Shown here: one piece after another, positions 43,562 through 51,240 of the stretch
Layout of the letters: every line of letters begins with the position of its first letter
Position numbering within the stretch: position 1 is the first letter of the stretch
DNA from: Desulfoferula mesophila
Lineage (GTDB): Bacteria > Desulfobacterota > Desulfarculia > Desulfarculales > Desulfarculaceae
NCBI RefSeq assembly: GCF_037076455.1
Contig: NZ_AP028679.1
Location: forward strand, 1,937,501-2,001,500
Direction of reading: 5' to 3'
Length of the DNA: 64,000 nucleotides
The notes under the pieces: model-generated
Seen by the model: the letters and a program-made list of their open reading frames with translations, nothing else
Database searches by the model: none
Told to the model about the DNA's origin: nothing
Position numbers and translations under genes: made by a program

Positions 43562-44716
43562 ATGCCCAAAGTTGCCGTAATCGGGGTGGGGCAGTCGGCT
43601 TTTGTGCGCGGCTACCCCGGCTCCATCCGTGAACTGGCCTTCGAGGCCTATGCCGAGGCCATGGCCGACGCCGGGGCCCAAAACAGCGACATCGGGGCCA
43701 CGGTGATCTGCTCCAGCCCGGAGTATGACAAACAGCGTTCCCCGGCGGGAGTCATCGCCGAGTACTGCGGCCTCAACCCCCAGCCCACCTTCTACGTGGA
43801 GACCCTGTGCTCCAGTTCCTCCACCGGACTCAAGCTGGCTTATTCCCTGGTGGCCAGCGGCCTGCACGACAGCGTGATGGTGCTGGGCTTTCAAAAGATG
43901 AGCGAGATAACCAGCGCCGAGAGCCAGGAGCGCATGGGCCGCGGGGCGGATATCCAGTTCGAGAGCCCCTTCGGCACCATGATGCCCGCCTATTACGCCA
44001 TGCACGCCAAGGCCTATCTGGACCACTTCGGGGCCAGCGAGGAAGACCTGGCCCGCATCCGGGTGAAGGCGGCCACCTACGGGCAGATCAACGCCAAGGC
44101 GGTGTACCGCAAGGGGGTGGAGCTGGAGCAGTGCCTCAGCGCCGATCCGGTTTCCAAGCCGCTCAAGGTATTTGACTGCTGCGCCAACGCCGACGGCAGC
44201 TCCTGCGTGATCGTGGCCAGCGAAGAGCGGGCCAAGGCCATGGGCATCACCAAGCCGGTGTGGATCCTGGGCATCGGCGCGGCCTCCATGCCCATCAACA
44301 TGTCCTGCCGGGACAAGTTCCACGGCCTGGCGGTGGCCGAAGAAGCGGCCAAGCAGGCCTATGCCATGGCCGGTCTGGGCCCCAAGGACATCAACGTGGC
44401 CGAGGTGCACGACTGCTTCACCATCGCCGAGATGATGGCCTATGAGAACCTGGGCTTTGCCGAGCCGGGCCAGGGGCCGGAGCTTATCCGGGCCAAGGAG
44501 ACCTACAAGGAAGGCTCCATCCCGGTGAACGTGGACGGCGGCCTGCTGAGCAAGGGTCACCCCATCGGAGCCACGGGCGGCAGCCAGGTGCGCACCATCG
44601 TCTTGCAGCTTCGCGACCAGGCGGGCGACATGCAGGTCAAGGACCCGCAGTTCGGTCTGGTGCACAACATCGGCGGCGTGGGCCTGTACGGCAACGTCAC
44701 CATCTTCGGGAGGTGA
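43562..44716 (+). CDS. Thiolase family protein (SCP2-type)
   Basis: 384 residues. Nucleophile Cys83 in FYVETLCSSSSTGLKLAYSL and catalytic His in NVDGGLLSKGHPIGATGGSQ are present; the second thiolase Cys of CGGG is replaced in HNIGGVGLYG, as in SCP2-like thiolases. Expected to cleave a 3-oxoacyl-CoA with CoA. AGGAG precedes the ATG. It is followed by a DUF35 partner gene after 3 bases, the same pairing as at 15813-17386, and provides an internal reference for the Cys/UGA comparison there. Confidence 0.92.
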   Translation: MPKVAVIGVGQSAFVRGYPGSIRELAFEAYAEAMADAGAQNSDIGATVICSSPEYDKQRSPAGVIAEYCGLNPQPTFYVETLCSSSSTGLKLAYSLVASGLHDSVMVLGFQKMSEITSAESQERMGRGADIQFESPFGTMMPAYYAMHAKAYLDHFGASEEDLARIRVKAATYGQINAKAVYRKGVELEQCLSADPVSKPLKVFDCCANADGSSCVIVASEERAKAMGITKPVWILGIGAASMPINMSCRDKFHGLAVAEEAAKQAYAMAGLGPKDINVAEVHDCFTIAEMMAYENLGFAEPGQGPELIRAKETYKEGSIPVNVDGGLLSKGHPIGATGGSQVRTIVLQLRDQAGDMQVKDPQFGLVHNIGGVGLYGNVTIFGR

Positions 44717-44719
44717 GGC

Positions 44720-45148
44720 ATGCCTAAACCGGAAATGGACACCCGTTTCAGCAAATTCGGCACGGTGAGCTTCACCGCGGTCACCAAGGTCAACGATTTC
44801 ATCGGCTACCTGGAAGAGGGCAAGGTGGCGGGCACCCAGTGCACCAAGTGCGGCCAGAAGTTTTTCCCGCCCCGCTCCGACTGCTTCGCCTGCCCCGGTG
44901 AGCCTGTGGAGTGGTTCGAGGTGCAGGGCACGGGCAAGCTGATGACCTTCAGCGAGCTGATGTACGCGCCCATCGGCTTTGGCGAGGACCTGCCTTATGC
45001 CATCGCGGTGTTGGACTACGGCGACTTCAAGGTCTTCGGCCGCATCGGCGAGGTGCCCTTTGAAGAGGTGAAGATCGGCATGGAGATGGTGACCAAGGTC
45101 AACCAACTGCCCAACGGCAACCTCAACTACGTGTTTGAAAAAGCCTAG
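44720..45148 (+). CDS. DUF35 OB-fold/Zn-ribbon protein, thiolase partner
   Basis: 142 residues. Zinc ribbon CTKCGQKFFPPRSDCFAC (about residues 40-57) followed by an OB-fold with GTGKLMTFSELMYAP and DLPYAIAVLDYGDFKVFGRIG. Forms the usual accessory subunit of the SCP2-type thiolase encoded immediately upstream. Last gene of the GntR-headed operon before the insertion sequences begin. Confidence 0.88.
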   Translation: MPKPEMDTRFSKFGTVSFTAVTKVNDFIGYLEEGKVAGTQCTKCGQKFFPPRSDCFACPGEPVEWFEVQGTGKLMTFSELMYAPIGFGEDLPYAIAVLDYGDFKVFGRIGEVPFEEVKIGMEMVTKVNQLPNGNLNYVFEKA

Positions 45149-45202
45149 GCCGCCGGCTCAAAAGCTATAAAAAACGGCCCGCTCCCACCGGTTGGCGAGA
45201 GC

Positions 45203-45307
45203 GTGGGTGTATTGGAAAAAGGTGGAACTTGATTCCAGCCGCCATGGCAAGTCCACGCGCAATGCATTCATCTCGTCATTTAAAGAATTCTTCGGGAGGA
45301 ATGCTTA
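45203..45307 (+). repeat. Decayed fragment of an IS407-type transposase orfB
   Basis: This stretch is clearly similar to 47388-47495 inside the neighbouring orfB (TGGAACAAGGTGGAGCTTGA versus TGGAAAAAGGTGGAACTTGA, and TTCGGGAGGA.TGCTTA at the end), with many substitutions. It is an older IS remnant abutted by the next element at 45308. Confidence 0.75.
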
Positions 45308-45323
45308 TGTAAACCTCCCCCGA

Positions 45324-46133
45324 TTAGTGCCAGTCAACAGTAGAAACTTCAGGTGAATTTATAGCGAGGTATTCGGCTGGTGTCAGGTTGCCGAGGGACT
45401 CATGAGGGCGTTCCTCGTTGTACTCCTTGAGCCAGCGATCCGTGATTTCCCGCACCTCGCTTAGACGGGAAAATATGTAAAGGTCCAGCACCTCTTCCCG
45501 ATAGGTCCGGTTGAAGCGTTCAATGTATGAATTCTGGGTGGGCTTGCCGGGCTGAGTGAAACCCAAATCGATACTATGCTCCTCGGCCCATTGGGCCATA
45601 GCTACACTGACCAGCTCCGGGCCGTTGTCCAGCCTCAGCCTGGACGGGTAGCCCCGCCAGGCAGCGATACGCTCCAGCACTCGGATTATCCTTTGGGCGG
45701 GGAGATTGACGTCCACCTCTATGGCCAGGGCCTCTCGATTGAAATCATCCACCACATTAAAGGTCCTGAATCGCTGGCCGCCATACAGGGCATCGCTCAT
45801 GAAGTCCACCGACCAGCAGATATTGGCCAGATCCGGCACTGCAAGCGGCTGGGGATCACGAGTAGGCAGGCGCTTCTTACCCTTCCTGCGAAGGTTTAGC
45901 TTCAGGGCGCAGTACACTCGGTACACCCGCTTGTGATTCCAGCCATGTCCATCCCGCCGAATTACTTGAAACAGTTTGGCAAAGCCGTATCTGGGATATT
46001 TGTCTGCCAGCGAAGTCAGCGCCTCGATGATCGGACCATCGTCGCGGGGCTTGGGTCGGTAGGCATAAACCGACCGGCTCAGCCTCAGGGCGCGGCAGGC
46101 CCGGCGAATGCTCAGACCGTGCTCTTTGCACAT
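45324..46133 (-). CDS. IS3-family transposase orfB (IS407 group)
   Basis: 269 residues. Integrase DDE core: Asp in WSVDFMSDAL, Asp in RLDNGPELVS, Glu in YIERFNRTYREEVL, with the C-terminal RPHESLGNLTPAEYL. All three catalytic residues are present, so it looks active. Normally made as an OrfAB fusion by -1 frameshifting from the orfA gene upstream; an A-rich run at the orfA end is suitable. Confidence 0.9.
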   Translation of the reverse strand: MCKEHGLSIRRACRALRLSRSVYAYRPKPRDDGPIIEALTSLADKYPRYGFAKLFQVIRRDGHGWNHKRVYRVYCALKLNLRRKGKKRLPTRDPQPLAVPDLANICWSVDFMSDALYGGQRFRTFNVVDDFNREALAIEVDVNLPAQRIIRVLERIAAWRGYPSRLRLDNGPELVSVAMAQWAEEHSIDLGFTQPGKPTQNSYIERFNRTYREEVLDLYIFSRLSEVREITDRWLKEYNEERPHESLGNLTPAEYLAINSPEVSTVDWH

Positions 46134-46165
46134 GAACTTAGCCAGATCGCGCCGACCCGCTGGCC

Positions 46166-46432
46166 TTATATTTTTCTTTCGATGACGTCCTTCAGAGCCC
46201 GATTCTCAAGGCTCAAGTCGGCGTACATCTGCTTTAGACGCCTGTTTTCTTCTTCAAGCTCCTTGAGCCGGACGATGTCCGAGGCCTCCATGCCCCCGTA
46301 CTTGGACTTCCATTTGTAGTAGGTGGCGCTGCTGACACCGTATTCCCGGCAGACCTCCTTGGCGGTCCTGCCCCCTTCCACCTCTTTCAGAATTTTGACG
46401 ATCTGAGTTTCGCTGAATCTGGTCCTGCGCAT
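46166..46432 (-). CDS. IS3-family transposase orfA (HTH protein)
   Basis: 88 residues. A helix-turn-helix (TAKEVCREYGVSSATYYKWK) is followed by a leucine-zipper-like coiled coil (RLKELEEENRRLKQMYADLS). The orfA protein of IS3 elements binds the terminal repeats. Located upstream of orfB on the same strand. Confidence 0.9.
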   Translation of the reverse strand: MRRTRFSETQIVKILKEVEGGRTAKEVCREYGVSSATYYKWKSKYGGMEASDIVRLKELEEENRRLKQMYADLSLENRALKDVIERKI

Positions 46433-46538
46433 CGTGAAGAGTCCTCCTTGCAGACCTCAGTCTGTGACCTGCTTCCCGAATTCTGGTCCATATCGGATGA
46501 GAAAATCGTCATAATTCTCATTTGACCAGGAGGACTGG

Positions 46539-46805
46539 ATGAAGCGCAGGAGGTACACCGAGCCCCAGATCGTTTTTGCCCTGCAGCAGGCTGACAGCGG
46601 CACCCCGGTGGCGGAGATCGTGCGCAAGATGGGGGTGAGCGAGGCCACCTTTTACCGCTGGAAGAAAAAATTCGCGGGCATGGGCGTGGCGGAGATCAGG
46701 CGCCTGAAGCAGCTTGAGGAAGAAAACCGTAAGCTCAAGCAGCTGGTGGCTGACTTGAGCCTGGACAAGGCCATGCTGCAGGACGTCATAAAAAGAAAAC
46801 TATGA
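46539..46805 (+). CDS. IS3-family transposase orfA (HTH protein)
   Basis: 88 residues with HTH (PVAEIVRKMGVSEATFYRWK) and coiled coil (LKQLEEENRKLKQLVADLSL). The stop TGA overlaps the orfB ATG (ATGA), and an A-rich run precedes it, as needed for the programmed frameshift that yields OrfAB. Confidence 0.92.
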   Translation: MKRRRYTEPQIVFALQQADSGTPVAEIVRKMGVSEATFYRWKKKFAGMGVAEIRRLKQLEEENRKLKQLVADLSLDKAMLQDVIKRKL

Positions 46806-47758
46806 AGCCTGTCCGCAAGCGTGCTCTGGCCGGCTATTTGGAGAAGGTATTCAAGGTCAGTGAGCGGCGGGCCTGCCAGGTGCTCAAGTTTGCCCGCTCC
46901 AGCCATCGCTACCAGAGTATTGCGGACAGGCAGGACGAATTGCGCATGCGGCTGAGGGACCTGGCCGCGGTCCGGGTCAGCTATGGCTACCGGCGCCTGC
47001 ATGTGCTCCTGAGGCGGGAGGGCTGGCTGGTCAACGCCAAGCGGGTTTATCGCCTTTATACCGAGGAGGGGCTGACCATGCGCCGCAAGCGCCCCCGGCG
47101 CCGGGTGAGCGCGACCCGCCGGGTGGTCAGCCAGCCAAAGCCCAAGAGGAGCAACGAGAGCTGGTCTATGGACTTTGTGTCCGATCAGCTTTATTCTGGG
47201 CATCAGCTCCGGGTGCTGACGATAGTGGACAACTTTAGTCGTGAGAGCCTTGCTTTGAAGGCTGGTCAGAGCCTACGGGGCGATGATGTAGTGGCAGTGC
47301 TCAACCAGCTGGTCGCTGAACGTGGAGCCCCCAAATCCATCAAAGTGGACAACGGGAGCGAATTCACCTCTAAAGTCCTTGATCAGTGGGCGTACTGGAA
47401 CAAGGTGGAGCTTGATTTCAGCCGCCCAGGCAAGCCCACGGACAACCCATTTATCGAGTCATTCAACGGACGTCTTCGGGAGGAGTGCTTAAACGAAAAC
47501 TGGTTTGTGTCGGTGGTGGACGCCCAGGACAAGCTGGACACCTGGCGGCTGGATTACAACCAACATCGGCCACACAGCTCCCTGGGTAACATGACCCCGG
47601 AGGCCTATGCCAAGCAGGTGGGACCTGCCCCCTGCGTGGCCTCCCCCAGGGCTCCATCTCCAAAGAAGCAAACCTGGGAATCTCTCATCTCACCTGGACC
47701 CGAAACGGGTAGCACCTCATCTGCCAGAAGTCTCTACCTCAAACTGGCCCTATTTTAA
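46802..47758 (+). CDS. IS3-family transposase orfB (IS407 group)
   Basis: 318 residues. DDE catalytic residues lie in WSMDFVSDQL, KVDNGSEFTS and FIESFNGRLREECL; C-terminal RPHSSLGNMTPEAYAKQ. Intact and probably active. About 40 extra C-terminal residues after the conserved end read through the right inverted repeat. Confidence 0.92.
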   Translation: MKPVRKRALAGYLEKVFKVSERRACQVLKFARSSHRYQSIADRQDELRMRLRDLAAVRVSYGYRRLHVLLRREGWLVNAKRVYRLYTEEGLTMRRKRPRRRVSATRRVVSQPKPKRSNESWSMDFVSDQLYSGHQLRVLTIVDNFSRESLALKAGQSLRGDDVVAVLNQLVAERGAPKSIKVDNGSEFTSKVLDQWAYWNKVELDFSRPGKPTDNPFIESFNGRLREECLNENWFVSVVDAQDKLDTWRLDYNQHRPHSSLGNMTPEAYAKQVGPAPCVASPRAPSPKKQTWESLISPGPETGSTSSARSLYLKLALF

Positions 47759-47817
47759 GGGAGGGTTACACCTCTGTATCATTACGGGGGGTGTTGTTTA
47801 TTTTGCCTAGTATTGGG

Positions 47818-48777
47818 CTACAGTTGATTCAACTTCCTCATCACCGAGGATGCCTCTTGCATGATATGGCCCACCAACTCGGCCATTGTGGGATTGGTCT
47901 TAATGCTGCCCACTACCTGGCCACAAGTGATAATTGCGTCGGGATCGCCGGTGAGCCAGGCGTTCTTGGTGCGCTGGCCGCTGATGTATGGCATCAACTT
48001 TTCCAGGCTGGCCCCGCTCTGCTCCATAAGAAGGACCTGACCAGCCCAATCATTGGCTAGTACTCTCACCCCGCTGCCGATACTTTTTTGAATTATCATG
48101 GTTTGATCAGAAGCTGCTTCAATTAACCGCTTCTTAATATATGGGTGCGCGGGGCATTCGGCCACGTTCAAAAAGCGGGTACCCATGAGTACCGCATCGG
48201 CCCCCAAGGCTAGGCCGGCCACTAGAGTACGGCCGTCGCAAAAGCCGCCACCAACGATCACCGGGACATCAAGGGCTTCAGTGACCTGGGGGGCCAACAC
48301 CATGGTGGACACCTCATCCATACTTGGATGGCCGCCACATTCGGTCCCTACTACTGTCACGATGTCCACCCCCAGCGTTTGCGCCTTAATGGCGTCGCGC
48401 AGGCGGGCGCATTTGTGGATGTGGGTGAATCCCGCCTGCTTGATGAAGGCCCGGTGGGGTTCGGGGCTGCGCCCGGCGGTCTCTAGAACCTTGACTTCTT
48501 CGTCGGCCAGGATGTCCAGGGCCTCGTCCACCTTGACTGCCGAATGCCCTGGGAACAATGAGACGTTGACCCCGAAAGGCTGATCGGTAAGGTCATGCAA
48601 TTTGGCGATTTCTTCTTTAAGCGACTGTTTGTCTGGGTACATGGCCGAAGCAAGACAAGCCAGTAGACCTGCGTTGGCTGCCGTCGCCACGAACTCTGCA
48701 TTGGAAAGATACATCATGGTGCCGCATTGGATGGGATACTTGATCCCTAGCATTTTTGTAATCCTGGTTTCAAACAT
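47818..48777 (-). CDS. Nitronate monooxygenase/FabK-like FMN protein
   Basis: 319 residues, TIM-barrel FMN family (2-nitropropane dioxygenase/NMO, FabK). Family features: GIKYPIQCGTMMYLSNAEF, GVNVSLFPG, GTECGGHPSMDEVSTMVLAPQV, IVGGGFCDGRTLVAGLALGADAVLMGTRFL (phosphate-binding GADAVLMGTRF). In an anaerobe it is more likely a flavin enoyl reductase or oxidoreductase than an oxygenase. Isolated between the IS pair and a gene-free stretch; physiological role unknown. Confidence 0.88.
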   Translation of the reverse strand: MFETRITKMLGIKYPIQCGTMMYLSNAEFVATAANAGLLACLASAMYPDKQSLKEEIAKLHDLTDQPFGVNVSLFPGHSAVKVDEALDILADEEVKVLETAGRSPEPHRAFIKQAGFTHIHKCARLRDAIKAQTLGVDIVTVVGTECGGHPSMDEVSTMVLAPQVTEALDVPVIVGGGFCDGRTLVAGLALGADAVLMGTRFLNVAECPAHPYIKKRLIEAASDQTMIIQKSIGSGVRVLANDWAGQVLLMEQSGASLEKLMPYISGQRTKNAWLTGDPDAIITCGQVVGSIKTNPTMAELVGHIMQEASSVMRKLNQL

Positions 48778-49412
48778 CTAGTTTATTCCTTTCATCCAAA
48801 TCTCAAGCAAACATTCCAGCCGCCGACTTCAAGCGCCGCCTAGCATACTTCATCATGCACCTCAAAAGCCAGGTACGGATGGAAATTAAAAATCAGGGCT
48901 CGGCCCTGCAGATTCTGGCCCGAGGGACATACCTATAGCCCAATCGACTTGCTCTAGTTGCATAAAGGAGCCAAGCATTAATGGGTTAGGCAAAAAACGG
49001 TAACCGTCATAATCTCAGTAGCCGCCATCATAATCCCACACGCCTTCAATATAAACAATGCGACCTCATCCCACTACCACCGACTTGTAATTGGTCGATC
49101 GCAGCAGTCTATTATGATGGAAGGGGACCGAATTGGAATGTGACCTAAAGTGTCTCCCGCCAAAGACCTAAAAAATATATTTTATTCCCGCGTCGCAGCA
49201 ATACCTAGCCTTACAACGCGGCGATATGTAATGGTTCTCATCAGACAATTAGACAAATTGATCATCTATCTAATTCAAGGTTCAGCGTTAGGATGTAGCG
49301 GAGACGGCAACATAAAAAGCTTGTTATTGGTATGTAAGATTGTATACGATAACCAATATATGTGCGCTAATTATGGTTCAACTCTGATCTAGATGTAATT
49401 AGGAGTCAGGCA
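48778..49412. other. AT-rich 635-base stretch without a credible gene
   Basis: The only open frame (49150-49392) has no ribosome-binding site and no family resemblance. The 3' part holds the promoter region of the enoyl-CoA hydratase gene, including the GTATAC-centred site at 49339-49350. Base composition is much lower in GC than the flanking genes. Confidence 0.5.
49339..49350. promoter_or_regulatory. Candidate GntR operator ATTGTATACGAT
   Basis: Near-palindrome centred on GTATAC, 62 bases before the enoyl-CoA hydratase ATG. The same ATTGTATACnAT occurs at 51149-51160 before the PaaK-type ligase. The two sites flank the GntR gene at 50300-50980. Confidence 0.5.
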
Positions 49413-50180
49413 ATGGACAAAATCATTTATGAAAAACGAGGTCATATCGCCCATATCACCTTAAACCAGCCCGAAAAGCTCAACGCCTTGGGAAGGACGA
49501 TGGCCAGGGAACTGTCCCAGGCCTGGGTGGATTTCCGCGATGACGACAATCTATGGGTAGCTATCCTAGGGGGCAAGGGTAAGTCATTTTGCGCCGGGGC
49601 CGACGTGAAGGAGATGGAGAGGGGAGAGTGGCGCTTCCGAGATTCCGTGCTCTTGGGTGACGATGCGGCGTTGCCTCATGCCAATGATTTGTATAAGCCG
49701 ATCATAGGCGCGGTGCAGGGACATGTATACGGCGGTGGCCTGGTCATGTTCTTGGAGTGCGACCTACGCCTGGCCGCCGACAACACCAAACTGGGCTTGC
49801 CCGAGGGCCGGGTCAACGTGCCCTTCCTGTTTGCGCCCTTCATCTTCGACTATATTCCCCGGGCGATTGCCTGCGAAATGATCCTTACCGGCAGACCGCT
49901 GCAACTGCAGCGGGCCTATGACCTTGGGGTGGTGAACCGGGTGGTTTCCCAAGCCGAGTTGGTAAATGCGGCGGAGGAAATGGCGGAGCGTGTATGCCAG
50001 ATGGGCCCTCTTGCTAATTTCACAGCCAAAGAACTCTACACCCGAGGGCAACGCATGAGTCCTCAGGAGGCTATGACCTTGCTGGAACGGTTGACCCCTC
50101 CGGTCTGGAATTCCCAGGATTCCAAGGAAGCCAAGCAGGCCTTCATCGAAAAGCGTAGCCCACGCTGGCAACTGAAATAG
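49413..50180 (+). CDS. Enoyl-CoA hydratase/isomerase family protein
   Basis: 255 residues, crotonase fold. GGKGKSFCAGADVKEMERG and AVQGHVYGGGLVMFLECDLRLA form the oxyanion hole. The following region reads LGLPEGRVNVPFLFAPFIFDYIP, without the usual PGxGGT loop, so its chemistry may differ from classical hydration (isomerase, dehalogenase or C-C hydrolase relatives are possible). AGGAG precedes the ATG. First gene of the second catabolic unit. Confidence 0.88.
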   Translation: MDKIIYEKRGHIAHITLNQPEKLNALGRTMARELSQAWVDFRDDDNLWVAILGGKGKSFCAGADVKEMERGEWRFRDSVLLGDDAALPHANDLYKPIIGAVQGHVYGGGLVMFLECDLRLAADNTKLGLPEGRVNVPFLFAPFIFDYIPRAIACEMILTGRPLQLQRAYDLGVVNRVVSQAELVNAAEEMAERVCQMGPLANFTAKELYTRGQRMSPQEAMTLLERLTPPVWNSQDSKEAKQAFIEKRSPRWQLK

Positions 50181-50299
50181 GACTAGGCATTAGACAACAA
50201 CATAGCCAGGAGAGGGCGGGAAGACGGAATTTGCTATGATTGTCTGAAGCTACCGCCAGCGGTCTGCCTGCTTGGGATCAAGGATGGAGAGGGTGTCGG

Positions 50300-50980
50300 A
50301 TGCCTAAAAAAAGCAGCCCCCTTAGGGAAAAAATCTATAATAAATTGATCGAGGACATCGTCACCGACAGGCTCAATCCCGGTGAACGGTTGTCTGAGGC
50401 CAGCCTGGCCAAACGCTTCAAAGTAAGCCGCACTCCCATCAGAGAGGCCCTGCTCCAGTTGGAGAAGTTGGGCTACGTTGTGCACCAAAAGAATGTGGGC
50501 ACCGTGGTAAAGAAGATCTCTCCCGAAGGGGTACGCGAAATATTTGAGGTGGTGGCCGCCTTGGAGGGCATGGCGGTGGAGCTTTTTGGTAAGCTCCCTC
50601 CCTCGCCGGAGGATATGGCCCAACTGGCCCGCTTGCATGAGTCCCTAAAGCGATACACAGAGCACCAGGACTTTGCCGACTACTACGAGGGCAATCGCCA
50701 GTTTCACGATTTCTTTGCCCTCAAATCGGGCAATAAGACCCTTGTTAAGCTAACCCGCTCGCAGCGTGATCGCATATACCGCATAGTGGCCCGAGGCAGT
50801 ACCCTGCCCATTCACATTCACCAGTACGCGGCAGGCCACGAAGCCATCATCAAGGCCTTGGAAAAGGGTAAGGCGGAGTTGGCAGGCTCCATCATGAAAA
50901 ACCACGTGCTGGAAGCTGCCTATCTCATTTCGGGAAACCTAGAGCCATTGCCTTGGTCACCATTTCCCAGCCATGACTGA
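50300..50980 (+). CDS. GntR-family regulator, FCD type
   Basis: 226 residues. Winged helix with LNPGERLSEASLAKRFKVSRTPIREALLQLEKLG, here SRTPIREAL, then an FCD domain (FHDFFALKSGNKTL, GHEAIIKALEKGKAELA). ATG at 50300 with GGAG upstream; a longer in-frame GTG/ATG extension to 50240 lacks support. Probably governs the flanking hydratase and ligase genes through the shared GTATAC sites. Distinct from the regulator at 35530. Confidence 0.9.
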   Translation: MPKKSSPLREKIYNKLIEDIVTDRLNPGERLSEASLAKRFKVSRTPIREALLQLEKLGYVVHQKNVGTVVKKISPEGVREIFEVVAALEGMAVELFGKLPPSPEDMAQLARLHESLKRYTEHQDFADYYEGNRQFHDFFALKSGNKTLVKLTRSQRDRIYRIVARGSTLPIHIHQYAAGHEAIIKALEKGKAELAGSIMKNHVLEAAYLISGNLEPLPWSPFPSHD

Positions 50981-51148
50981 TATCAGCAATGGGGTATGCT
51001 GGCGGGCTTAGGGGCAGTCTCCCTTTCCCTAGACCGTTAGCCAATCACTATTAAACGAGAATTTTGACCGGATGGTTCACGGGTAGTTTCAAACGACCAC
51101 CCTGCTTAAAAACTGGTTGACTTTCACACATGCAGTTAATTATACATA

Positions 51149-51160
51149 ATTGTATACTAT
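51149..51160. promoter_or_regulatory. Candidate GntR operator ATTGTATACTAT
   Basis: Lies in an AT-rich block of overlapping near-palindromes (TTATACATAATTGTATAC) 81 bases before the PaaK-type ligase start, and matches 49339-49350 at 11 of 12 positions. The gene-free interval 50981-51240 shows nothing else. Confidence 0.5.
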
Positions 51161-51240
51161 AGTACACACCACCCGTGATCCGCACTTCGCTGAGCAGCCC
51201 GCATATTATCGTCACCCGCTAGAATGAAAGGGCAATCCCT

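Larger units (their letters stand above)
45308..46462 (-). mobile_element. IS3-family (IS407 group) insertion sequence, minus orientation
   Basis: Contains orfA and orfB below. The left end begins TGTAAACCTCCCCCGATTAG, similar to both ends of the next element. No matching right-hand repeat was found; the right limit is set by the start of the abutting IS at 46463, so the element may have been trimmed there. Boundaries approximate. Confidence 0.65.
46463..47770 (+). mobile_element. IS3-family (IS407 group) insertion sequence, plus orientation
   Basis: About 1308 bp. Ends are imperfect inverted repeats: TGTGACCTGCTTCCCGAATT at the left, and TGTAACCCTCCCTTAAAATA read inward from the right (ending at 47770). 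It lies head-to-head with the preceding element. Both reading frames are intact. Confidence 0.75.

Noticed and set aside
49150-49392. 80-residue frame in the AT-rich gap
   Set aside because: No ribosome-binding site, no recognisable domain, and it overlaps the probable promoter/operator.
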